Shown here one piece after another: positions 1 through 7,921 of a stretch of 36,091 bases of DNA. Source of the stretch: Mastigocoleus testarum BC008 (lineage in GTDB: Bacteria; Cyanobacteriota; Cyanobacteriia; Cyanobacteriales; Nostocaceae); NCBI RefSeq assembly GCF_001456025.1, contig NZ_LMTZ01000016.1:1-36091 (forward strand), in the 5' to 3' direction. The position numbers were made by a program, and so were the translations under genes. The stretch's first letter is position 1. The number at the start of each line of letters is the position of its first letter. The notes beneath the pieces are model-generated. The model saw only the letters and a program-made list of their open reading frames with translations, made no database searches and was not told the DNA's origin.

Positions 1-22
1 AAACGCAAAAGCAGCAACTGTT

Positions 23-214
23 TTATGCTGCTGTTGTTGTTCTTTGTTTATATTCCATATAATCTGCAATATTAGATGCAACAGACACAGATGAGCGCCG
101 TATTTGATTGGTCAATCCATACAATTCGGATTGAGGAAATAGGTGTGTGAATTTGTAGCAGTTAATGGCAAGTTGGACTGCTCGCTGCCATATAAATTGA
201 TTTCTGTAGCTCAT
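23..214 (-). pseudogene. Truncated four-helix bundle protein (23S rRNA-IVP family)
   Basis: The 63-residue reading frame opens with a typical IVP-like four-helix-bundle N-terminus: an aromatic-rich start (SYRNQFIWQRAVQL), then FPQSELYGLTNQIRRSSVSVASNIA, the hallmark helix-turn region of this family. Family members usually run about 115-130 residues and continue after SNIA with a Gly/Arg-rich stretch and two more helices. Here the match stops after SNIA, is replaced by a short Tyr/Thr/Ala tail and ends at a TAA (23-25). I therefore read it as a broken or decayed copy. No Shine-Dalgarno sequence is visible before the ATG. The function of these small proteins is unknown; they occur both inside rRNA genes and as free-standing genes. 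The stop overlaps a small hairpin (AGCAGCA / TGCTGCT, about 10-32). A frameshift whose continuation lies outside the window is also possible. Confidence 0.6.
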
Positions 215-472
215 AAGTTATGTTTTAAGTACTAGTAATGTACTTATATGCTCTATGTTGTGATGTACTTTTTGTTTAACTTGCAAGTAAGAATCTTCGC
301 TCTCGGATCACCAAAAGCTGACAAGAACCACAATTATTTGTCTATTGATTGAGAATTGATAATTTTGGTTCTGCAGTAACTTTTAAAGTTAGTAAATTTA
401 CAGTCAAAGAGTAACAGTGTTGAATAATACTTTCAAACTAGCTACCAAGTACCAAAATATTAACTTATTTGC

Positions 473-1060
473 TCAAGCTTCATTTTTCAGAATGGCTTGT
501 AAAACCTGACGAACATAGCTTTCCCAAGATTGATTGTTAGGTGGAAAAATTAGTGCATAGAACATCATTGCGCTCATTGCATCAAAAATAAGATTGGGAT
601 CTACGTCAATTTGTATTTCATTTCTAGCTTTTGCTCGTTCGATTACAACAGCGAAAGCTTCTTTTCGTGGCTGTAGATATTTTGTGGAATAAATTTGAGC
701 AAATTCGGGGTTCGTTGAAGCTGTACCTACAACCATTGCAACTGTTTGCCTTCCTAAAGGATTGAGGGTTATTTGTGCTGCACTAGCAATTAAGGCATCG
801 ATATCGCTCCAAATACTACCAGTGTTAGGTATGACGACTTCTTCCCTTAAACTTTCAATCGCATCGCCAACCAGTTCTGCTTTCGATTTATAGCGTCTAT
901 AGATTGTAGTTTTACCGACACCAGCACAATTGGCGATCGCATCAATACTCATGCGCTCGTACCCTACCTCTGCAAGTAATTTTAAGGTTGATTGCAAAAT
1001 TGCTTGGTGTGACTTCAGACTGCGGGGACGTCCCGGTAATTTTTTAGATCTGTCGCTCAT
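473..1060 (-). CDS. TetR/AcrR-family transcriptional repressor
   Basis: A DNA-binding repressor of 195 residues, normal for TetR proteins. The N-terminal helix-turn-helix covers about residues 14-60 (AILQSTLKLLAEVGYERMS, then IANCAGVGKTTIYRRYKSK), the classic TetR_N signature. The C-terminal all-helical ligand and dimer domain covers the rest and resembles the TetR_C class found with AcrR-like regulators. The frame stays open 31 codons further upstream, but that extension would run through the palindrome at 1077-1100, so I place the start at the ATG ending at 1060 (MSDRSKK), just before the basic pre-HTH arm. The gene is divergent from a Coq4-like gene, and a perfect inverted repeat lies between the two starts. 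Inference: it represses itself and its neighbour and responds to a small lipophilic ligand. Confidence 0.88.
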   Translation of the reverse strand: MSDRSKKLPGRPRSLKSHQAILQSTLKLLAEVGYERMSIDAIANCAGVGKTTIYRRYKSKAELVGDAIESLREEVVIPNTGSIWSDIDALIASAAQITLNPLGRQTVAMVVGTASTNPEFAQIYSTKYLQPRKEAFAVVIERAKARNEIQIDVDPNLIFDAMSAMMFYALIFPPNNQSWESYVRQVLQAILKNEA

Positions 1061-1076
1061 AAATGTTACTATCAAA

Positions 1077-1100
1077 TTACGATACGACAATGTATCGTAA
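1077..1100. promoter_or_regulatory. Probable TetR operator (perfect 9-6-9 palindrome)
   Basis: TTACGATAC - six bases - GTATCGTAA is a perfect 9-bp inverted repeat. It lies 16 bp upstream of the tetR ATG and 21 bp upstream of the divergent gene's ATG. Size, symmetry and position fit the operator of the adjacent TetR-type regulator, controlling both divergent promoters. No other palindrome of this quality lies in the gap. Confidence 0.75.
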
Positions 1101-1121
1101 ATATTTCCTTTGGATATAATT

Positions 1122-1634
1122 ATGTTTAAATATGAAGCTACGAGGAAGCACATACGTCCTCAATATACCGATAAAAATAGTACTCAAACACTAAAGGAAG
1201 GACTCAAAGAGTATTACACCGTAAATCCTAAGGTTACTCAACCTGATACAATGCCATCAGATTTTGCCAAAATATTGTTAGCTCATGATGTTTCCCATGT
1301 TATTTTGGGCTGCGATACAAATATGTATGATGAACTGAAGTTATTACCTTTAACTTTTTGGACTAGTGACTTCAATTTCTGCGAATATTTAAAGCACCGC
1401 CAACATCCAGCAGTTGATTTGATGTATCGAGATATGGTCAAACAGCATGGTATTTTGTGGCTGTACGGTTCAATTCTTTTTGTTCTACCCCGACTTTTGC
1501 CAGAAATAGTTGTAATATGGCTTAAAACTCGTAAATTCCGCAATTACTATCCATTCTTCGATTATCAACCATGGTTAGAGCGTTCACTTTTGGATATTCG
1601 TCAAGAATTTGGGCTATTGAAATTTATTAAATAG
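1122..1634 (+). CDS. Coq4-like protein with HDxxH-x11-E metal-site motif
   Basis: A 170-residue protein with the metal-site motif HDVSH (residues 55-59), eleven residues, then Glu71. This spacing is the HDxxHx11E signature of the Coq4 family of ubiquinone-biosynthesis proteins. Coq4 proteins are usually about 220-270 residues, so this is a short member. Cyanobacteria make plastoquinone rather than ubiquinone, so the substrate is unknown. A hydrophobic stretch at about 115-137 (LWLYGSILFVLPRLLPEIVVIWL) suggests membrane association. I chose the ATG at 1122 over an in-frame TTG at 1110. The gene is divergent from a TetR regulator with a shared palindrome, which suggests ligand-induced expression. 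The family call rests on the motif and general layout and is moderate. Confidence 0.6.
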   Translation: MFKYEATRKHIRPQYTDKNSTQTLKEGLKEYYTVNPKVTQPDTMPSDFAKILLAHDVSHVILGCDTNMYDELKLLPLTFWTSDFNFCEYLKHRQHPAVDLMYRDMVKQHGILWLYGSILFVLPRLLPEIVVIWLKTRKFRNYYPFFDYQPWLERSLLDIRQEFGLLKFIK

Positions 1635-1653
1635 CTATTGGAATTTAATAAAT
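1622..1653 (+). terminator. AT-only hairpin at the end of the Coq4-like gene
   Basis: An 11-bp perfect inverted repeat (ATTTATTAAAT / ATTTAATAAAT) with a 10-nt loop overlaps the stop codon. It contains no G-C pairs, so it is a weak terminator at best. Confidence 0.3.
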
Positions 1654-2382
1654 AAGTTAAAATCAATCTATTTTTTGCAACAGGTTTTACCCATACGATT
1701 TCTGTAATAGCAGGCTTTAAAAATTGATAGCCGGGTTAGTTGATAGTTATGATTGGGATTTTATATGTAAACTATCACAGGCAATAATTCAATATTCCTT
1801 ATTCACATCGATCAATTTATTCAATAAATCAACAAAAAATTAAAAATAATAAAATATACATTTAGTCAGAAAAATATTTCAAACTCTCAAGACTTTTTTC
1901 AATACACATCAAGACTATAGTCAGTAAACAGTCGTAGTAATTATCAAGTTTTTTTTGTTACATGGTCTATCAATATTAAACAATTTAATCATTTTTAATT
2001 TGTCGCAAAATTATTTGTATATCATTGTTTCTCTATCAATCGTGTAATATCTTAACTAGCCGAATTTTTCTTAACTAGCCAAATTTTGATATATAACTTA
2101 TCAAAAGATAATTTTATGTTTTTGTTTTGTAATACAATTATATTTTTCAGGCTTAGTAAATTAGTTGAAATATAAACTGTTTAGTGATGTCAAAAATAAG
2201 TGTTATGTAGGGTTTTAAGCTATTTTACCTAGTGATTTACTCAGAGCAAATTTAGTAGTTAATGTATACCAAGCTCAAAAATACAAAGTTCAAAAATAAA
2301 AAGTTCTAAAACACTGAAGTGTTTAATTTTAAACATAAGAGTGTATTAATTTTTTCATAACATTATAATTACTTACAAACAA
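1654..2382. other. Long AT-rich gap upstream of the octa-GAF gene
   Basis: No gene is visible. Notable items are a tandem 18-bp motif (2051-2087, listed separately), a small palindrome AAACACTGAAGTGTTT near 2309, and a TATAAT at 2364-2369. The TATAAT lies so close to the ATG at 2383 that, if used, it would give an almost leaderless transcript. No convincing -35 box or Shine-Dalgarno sequence is present. Confidence 0.5.
2051..2087. repeat. Direct repeat of an 18-bp motif, possible regulator sites
   Basis: CTTAACTAGCC(G/A)AATTTT occurs twice with a 19-bp period (2051-2068 and 2070-2087), with one mismatch. It sits about 300 bp upstream of the octa-GAF start. It may be a double binding site or a simple duplication. 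Confidence 0.45.
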
Positions 2383-5300
2383 ATGACAAACAATTATCCT
2401 GGTATACCTGGTAGTGGGCAAGACTTCTCTTACCCGGATCATGACTTATCTGACATCGAGTCTACGCATATTCTTAAATCTAATTTTGAAAAATCACCAC
2501 AAGTACTGAGCAGCGGACAAAAACAAAGCCTTGATCTGGAATGGACGCAATACTTTACTGAGGTTGTCCGGTGTATTCGCAGATCTCTCAAGCAAGAAGA
2601 TATTCTCGAAACTGCGACTGAAGAGGTACGGAGACTGCTTGGATGCGAGCGGGTCGTAGTTTATGGACTTAACCAGGACTCTGAGGGAGTCATAATTGCT
2701 GAATCAGTAGCTCCTGGATTTATAGACGTTTTAGGAAGAACTATTAAAGACCCCTGTTTTGAAACGAGATACATCGAGAAGTATCAAAATGGACGGGTTA
2801 AAGCAATTGACAATATTTATGAAGCGAACCTCACAGATTGTTACATAGAACAACTTGAAAAGTTGGATGTTAAAGCAAATCTAGTTGCACCAATTATTAA
2901 CGAAGGTAATTTATTAGGTTTGTTGGTCGCCCATCAATGTTCTCAACCACGGTATTGGCAAGAACATGAGGTTAAGTGGTTTTCCCAGATTGCGATGCAA
3001 GTAGGATTCGCCCTTGATAACGCTAAACTTTTGGTAGAGGCAACAAATCTTCGCCAGCAAACAGATACGGAAGCCGAATGGACACAGCATTTTACTAGTA
3101 CTGTCAGGTTGATTCGTACATCTCTTAGGCAAGAAGATATTCTGGAAACTGCAACTGAAGAAGTCCGACGATTACTTGCATGCGAACGGGTAGTAGTTTA
3201 TGGACTTAGTGCAGAATCGGAAGGAATAATAATTGCTGAGTCAGTTGCTCCTGGATTTGTAGAAGCTTTGGGAATAACCATCAAAGACCCCTGCTTTGAA
3301 GCTAAGTACATTGAAAAATACCAAAACGGTAGGGTTAAGGCAACCAACAACATCTACAAAGCAAATCTCACAAGTTGTTATATCGAGCAACTGGAAAAAT
3401 TAGAGGTAAAGGCGAATTTGGTCGCGCCAATTATCAACGAAGGTAAACTATTAGGTTTATTTGTAGCTCACCAGTGTTCTCAACCGCGTAATTGGCAAGA
3501 ACATGAAATTAGGTGGTTTTCCCAAATTGCCATGCAAATAGGATTTGCCCTTGATAATGCTAAGGTTTTAGTGGAAGCTGCCAATCTCCGCCAACAAACA
3601 AATATAGAAGCCGAATGGACGCAGCATTTTACTAATACTGTCCGACTAATTCGTACGTCTCTCAGGCAAGAAGATATTCTTGAAACTGCGACGGAAGAAG
3701 TTCGACGAGTATTTGGGTGTGATCGGGTAGTAGTTTATGGACTGCGTTCAGAATCAGAGGGATTGATAATTGCTGAGTCAGTTGCTCCTGGTTTCTTGGA
3801 AGCCTTGGGACGAACAATTAAAGATCCTTGCTTTGAAGCGAAGTACATCGAAAAGTACCAAAATGGTAGGGTTAAGGCAACCAACAACATCTACAAAGCA
3901 AATCTCACAAGTTGTTATATTGAGCAACTAGAGAAGTTAGAAGTCAAAGCAAATCTGGTTGCACCAATCATCAACGAAGGTAAAATACTGGGTTTATTTG
4001 TCGCCCATCAGTGTTCTCAACCGCGTAATTGGCAAGAACACGAAATCAGATGCTTTTCCCAAATCGCAATGCAAGTAGGTTTCGCCCTTGATAATGCCAA
4101 ACTTCTGCTAGAAGCTGCAAATATGCGTCAACAGTCAGATACAGAAACTGAATGGACGCATTATTTTTCCGACACTGTTAAACTAATCCGTACTTCCCTG
4201 AAAAAAGAAGATATTCTTGAAAATGCCACCGAGCAAATTCAGAGAGTATTAGAGTGCGATCGGGTCGTGGTATATGGGCTCAATGCAGAATCTGAGGGAA
4301 TAATAATTTCTGAATCAGTTATTCCTGGGTTGGTGAAAACTATAGGAATGACTATTAAAGACCCTTGCTTTGAAGCTAGGTATATCGAAAAGTATCAAAA
4401 TGGTAGGGTTAAAGCAACAAATAATATCTACGAAGCAAATCTAACTTCTTGTTATATCGAACAACTGGAAAAGCTGGCAGTCAAGGCGAATTTGGTTGCA
4501 CCCGTCATTAATGAAGGCAAATTACTCGGTTTATTAGTTGCTCATCAATGTTTTCAACCGCGCGATTGGAAAAATTATGAAATCAGGTGGTTTTCCCAGA
4601 TCGCAATGCAAGTAGGTTTTGCCCTCGATAACGCTACAGTTTTGGCAGAATCTGCAAGTCTGCGCCAACAATCGAATACGGAAGCTGAATGGACGGACTA
4701 TTTTACTAATACTGTCAGGTTAATTCGTACTTCTCTGACCAAAGAAGATATTCTGGAAACTGCGACTGAAGAAGTACGGCGACTACTTGTCTGCGAAAGG
4801 GTCTTAGTGTACGGACTTAATCCAGAATCTGAAGGGGTTATAATTTCTGAGTCGGTTGCTCCTGGTTTCTTTAAAGCTTTGGGAACAGTCATCAAAGATC
4901 CTTGTTTTGAAGCGAAATACATCGAAAAATATCAAAATGGCAGGGTCAAAGCAACAAATAATATTTACAAAGCAAATCTTACTACTTGTTATATCGAGCA
5001 GCTAGAGAAACTAGGGGCAAAAGCGAATTTAGTTGCACCCATTATAAATGAAGGTAAATTACTGGGTTTGTTGGTTGCTCATCAATGTTCCCAACCCCGT
5101 GAGTGGGAGCAGCATGAAATCAGGTGGTTTTCCCAGATTGCAATGCAAGTAGGTTTTGCCCTTGATAATGCTAAAGTTTTAGCAGAAGCTGCTGACCTTC
5201 GCCGACAAGCAGATTTAGAAAATGAATGGACGCAGCACTTTACTAATACAGTTCGATTGATTCGTACTTCTCTCAACCAAGAAGATATCCTCAAAACCAG

Positions 5301-7815
5301 TGTCAAAGAAGTACGACGGGTTATGAACTGCGATCGAGTGGTACTTTACGGACTCAATCAGGAATCTCAGGGGGTAATAACTGCCGAATCAGTTGCTCCT
5401 GGTTCGATAAAAACCTTGGGGATGAAGATTAAAGATCCTTGCTTTGAAGCCAAGTACATCGAAAAGTATGAAAATGGCAGGGTCAAGGCAACAAATAATA
5501 TCTACGAAGCAAATCTTACTAGTTGTTATATTCAGCAACTTGAAAAGCTGGGAGTAAAGGCAAATTTAGTTGCGCCAATTATCAATGAGGGTAAAATATT
5601 GGGTCTATTTGTTGCTCACCAATGTTCCCAACCCCGCGATTGGCAAGATTATGAAATCAGATGGTTTTCCCAAATTGCCATGCAGTTAGGCTTTGCCCTT
5701 GATAATGCTAAAGTTTTAGCAGAAGCTGCAAGTCTCCTCGTGCAAGCAGATACGGAAACCAAGTGGACGCAATACTTTACAGATACTGTGAGACTTATTC
5801 GCCAATCTCTCAACCGAGATGATATTCTCCAAACCAGTGTTAAAGAAGTGCGGCGAGTAATCGATTGCGAACGCGTGGTGGTTTACGGTCTCAAAACAGA
5901 ATCTGAGGGAATGATTATTGCCGAATCAGTTGCTCCTCGTTTTACTAAAGCTTTGGGAACGACAATCAAAGACCCTTGTTTTGAAGCCAAGTACATTGAA
6001 AAGTACCAAAATGGTAGGGTTCGGGCAACCAACAACATACACGAAGCAAATCTCACCCCTTGTTATATCAGACAACTTGAAAAGTTAGGGGTAAAAGCAA
6101 ATTTAGTTGCACCAATTCTTAACGAAGGCAAATTACTAGGTCTGCTGGTTGCTCATCAATGTTCTCAACCTCGTGATTGGCAACAGCATGAGATTAGATG
6201 GTTTTCTCAGATTGCTATGCAGGTAGGTTTTGCCCTTGATAATGCCAAACTATTAACAGAAACAACCGATCTTCGCCTGCGAGCAGACAAAGAAACTGAA
6301 TGGACCCAATACTTTACTGATACTGTTCGATCTATTCGTCAATCCCTCAATCGAGAAGATATTCTCAAAACCAGTGTCAAGGAAGCACGGCGAATAGTTG
6401 GGTGTGACAGAGTAGTAGTTTATGGATTGGATAAGAAATCACAGGGAGCAGTAATTGCTGAATCAGTCGCTCCTCGTTTCACCAAAGCTTTGGGAATGAT
6501 AATTACAGACCCTTGCTTTGAAACTAGTTACATTGAAAAGTATCAAAATGGCAGAGTAAGAGCGACTGATAATATCTACACAGCAAATCTTACAAGTTGT
6601 TACATCGAGCAACTTAAAAAGCTGGAAGTCAAGGCAAATTTAGTTGCACCAATTCTTAATGAAGGTAAATTACTAGGTCTGCTGGTTGCTCATCAATGTT
6701 CTCAACCACGCCACTGGCAAAATCATGAAGTTAGGTGGTTTTCCCAGATCGCAATGCAGGTAGGTTTTGCATTAGATAACGCTAAAGCTCTTGAAACTTC
6801 TAAAAATCTTGACAACTCCAAACTTCTAGCAACTCATAGAGTCCAAACCCTTGAGACTTCCAAATTTGTCAGACAGAATCAACAAACTAGTGAACGACAA
6901 CAAACTATTTCAGTCGCTCAACAAGAAGAGTTAAGACAAGTACTTGTGGAAATCCTTCAGGATAACCAAACTAGTTTTAAAGATTTTTCCGCCCAAGCTT
7001 TAAATCTCTCAAATTCTCTTGCTACTAGCTTGAAGGAAATTAAAGAGATGCTAGATGCAGCTAAAACTATTACAACTACCGGAAAACTTACGGAACGACA
7101 AATACAAAGAAATGAACACTTGCTGCAAGAAGGACTGGGAAATATAAAATCTACCTTAGAAAATATTTACGTCCTTCAAGAAGCAGTCGCTGACGGTGGG
7201 ATAAGAGTTAAGGAATTTAACCAGCATTGTCAAAAGCTTTCAAACTTTATCGATCATCTGACTGATAACCTAGCCAAGGGGATGAAGAATCAAAGTATAA
7301 ATGTAGCGATCGCGGAAAGCTACTTAGAAAATTGCTTTGAAGACTCTGTAACCCTTAACACAAAAAAAGTACATATGCTCAGAGAGCAGTTATTCGAAAT
7401 TACATCAGAAACTCAACCATTACTTAATTCTGCAATCGCAAAAACGAATGAAATAATTGAGACAATGGAAACTGAAACCAAGCATTTGACAAACTGGACA
7501 AAATCGCTGCAAACCACGGAGCAAAAACTTGATTATATTGTTAGCATCAATACACAAGTAGGTAAATTAGTTGGTAACATAACTCAAACAGCTGAAAGTC
7601 AAGCACAAAATTCTGGTAAAGCAGAGAGAAATTTAAATATAGCTAATAAAACAGCTCAGCACATGCTAGAGCAATCGCAACATCTTGCTAAGTGGTTTAC
7701 TCAATTAGCAATATTTTCCCAAGGGAATATACAAAAAATTAGTTTTTGGAAAAATATTAAGGGTTTTGTCCGTTCATCCCATACTCTTGTGACATTTTTT
7801 ACACCTAAAGAGTAG
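2383..7815 (+). CDS. Octa-GAF (cyanobacteriochrome-like) receptor with degenerate chemoreceptor tail
   Basis: A 1810-residue protein with no transmembrane segment, so probably cytoplasmic. After a 52-residue leader come eight GAF units of exactly 179 residues each (starting at 53, 232, 411, 590, 769, 948, 1127 and 1306). Each unit is a linking helix (EWTQ.FT.TVRLIR.SL) plus a GAF fold. Every unit keeps DPCF and, 28 residues later, Cys-Tyr in LT.CYI.QL (Cys125/153, 304/332 and so on to 1378/1406). This is the two-cysteine layout of DXCF cyanobacteriochromes such as PixJ, except that the canonical Cys is followed by Tyr where TePixJ has His. A coiled coil follows (about 1485-1560), then a region aligning by eye with the PixJ-type methyl-accepting domain (1560-1790); its conserved hairpin tip is unrecognisable around 1630-1660. 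There is no HAMP, kinase or output enzyme. Bilin binding is inference. Confidence 0.85.
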   Translation: MTNNYPGIPGSGQDFSYPDHDLSDIESTHILKSNFEKSPQVLSSGQKQSLDLEWTQYFTEVVRCIRRSLKQEDILETATEEVRRLLGCERVVVYGLNQDSEGVIIAESVAPGFIDVLGRTIKDPCFETRYIEKYQNGRVKAIDNIYEANLTDCYIEQLEKLDVKANLVAPIINEGNLLGLLVAHQCSQPRYWQEHEVKWFSQIAMQVGFALDNAKLLVEATNLRQQTDTEAEWTQHFTSTVRLIRTSLRQEDILETATEEVRRLLACERVVVYGLSAESEGIIIAESVAPGFVEALGITIKDPCFEAKYIEKYQNGRVKATNNIYKANLTSCYIEQLEKLEVKANLVAPIINEGKLLGLFVAHQCSQPRNWQEHEIRWFSQIAMQIGFALDNAKVLVEAANLRQQTNIEAEWTQHFTNTVRLIRTSLRQEDILETATEEVRRVFGCDRVVVYGLRSESEGLIIAESVAPGFLEALGRTIKDPCFEAKYIEKYQNGRVKATNNIYKANLTSCYIEQLEKLEVKANLVAPIINEGKILGLFVAHQCSQPRNWQEHEIRCFSQIAMQVGFALDNAKLLLEAANMRQQSDTETEWTHYFSDTVKLIRTSLKKEDILENATEQIQRVLECDRVVVYGLNAESEGIIISESVIPGLVKTIGMTIKDPCFEARYIEKYQNGRVKATNNIYEANLTSCYIEQLEKLAVKANLVAPVINEGKLLGLLVAHQCFQPRDWKNYEIRWFSQIAMQVGFALDNATVLAESASLRQQSNTEAEWTDYFTNTVRLIRTSLTKEDILETATEEVRRLLVCERVLVYGLNPESEGVIISESVAPGFFKALGTVIKDPCFEAKYIEKYQNGRVKATNNIYKANLTTCYIEQLEKLGAKANLVAPIINEGKLLGLLVAHQCSQPREWEQHEIRWFSQIAMQVGFALDNAKVLAEAADLRRQADLENEWTQHFTNTVRLIRTSLNQEDILKTSVKEVRRVMNCDRVVLYGLNQESQGVITAESVAPGSIKTLGMKIKDPCFEAKYIEKYENGRVKATNNIYEANLTSCYIQQLEKLGVKANLVAPIINEGKILGLFVAHQCSQPRDWQDYEIRWFSQIAMQLGFALDNAKVLAEAASLLVQADTETKWTQYFTDTVRLIRQSLNRDDILQTSVKEVRRVIDCERVVVYGLKTESEGMIIAESVAPRFTKALGTTIKDPCFEAKYIEKYQNGRVRATNNIHEANLTPCYIRQLEKLGVKANLVAPILNEGKLLGLLVAHQCSQPRDWQQHEIRWFSQIAMQVGFALDNAKLLTETTDLRLRADKETEWTQYFTDTVRSIRQSLNREDILKTSVKEARRIVGCDRVVVYGLDKKSQGAVIAESVAPRFTKALGMIITDPCFETSYIEKYQNGRVRATDNIYTANLTSCYIEQLKKLEVKANLVAPILNEGKLLGLLVAHQCSQPRHWQNHEVRWFSQIAMQVGFALDNAKALETSKNLDNSKLLATHRVQTLETSKFVRQNQQTSERQQTISVAQQEELRQVLVEILQDNQTSFKDFSAQALNLSNSLATSLKEIKEMLDAAKTITTTGKLTERQIQRNEHLLQEGLGNIKSTLENIYVLQEAVADGGIRVKEFNQHCQKLSNFIDHLTDNLAKGMKNQSINVAIAESYLENCFEDSVTLNTKKVHMLREQLFEITSETQPLLNSAIAKTNEIIETMETETKHLTNWTKSLQTTEQKLDYIVSINTQVGKLVGNITQTAESQAQNSGKAERNLNIANKTAQHMLEQSQHLAKWFTQLAIFSQGNIQKISFWKNIKGFVRSSHTLVTFFTPKE
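2539..6834 (+). repeat. Eight in-frame tandem repeats of exactly 537 bp
   Basis: The unit boundary (codon for Glu or Lys of EWTQ/KWTQ) falls at 2539, 3076, 3613, 4150, 4687, 5224, 5761 and 6298, always 537 bp apart, so no insertion or deletion separates any two units. Units 2 and 3 share an identical 56-bp run (3328-3383 and 3865-3920), pointing to recent duplication or gene conversion. Confidence 0.95.
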
Positions 7816-7836
7816 GCGTTAGTGGGTAAGGAGTAA

Positions 7837-7892
7837 TGGTTAATGGTTAATTGGTAATTGGTAATTGGTAATTGGTAATTGGTAATTGGTAA
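7837..7892. repeat. Heptamer short tandem repeat (STRR)
   Basis: Two copies of TGGTTAA are followed by six perfect copies of TTGGTAA (7851-7892). It lies in the gap between the converging octa-GAF and CNNM/CBS genes. Heptanucleotide arrays of this kind are a known class in heterocystous cyanobacteria. Confidence 0.9.
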
Positions 7893-7921
7893 TAGTTGTT
7901 CTTTATACTGTATCCATTGAT

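Noticed and set aside
1061..1153. 31-codon N-terminal extension of the TetR gene
   Set aside because: It would cross the operator palindrome and add residues not seen in TetR proteins.
2309..2324. AAACACTGAAGTGTTT palindrome
   Set aside because: Short and single in AT-rich DNA; no partner gene nearby to suggest an operator.
2539..6834. Regular repeats considered as a CRISPR-like array
   Set aside because: The repeats are 537 bp, in frame and encode GAF domains; there are no spacers and no cas genes.
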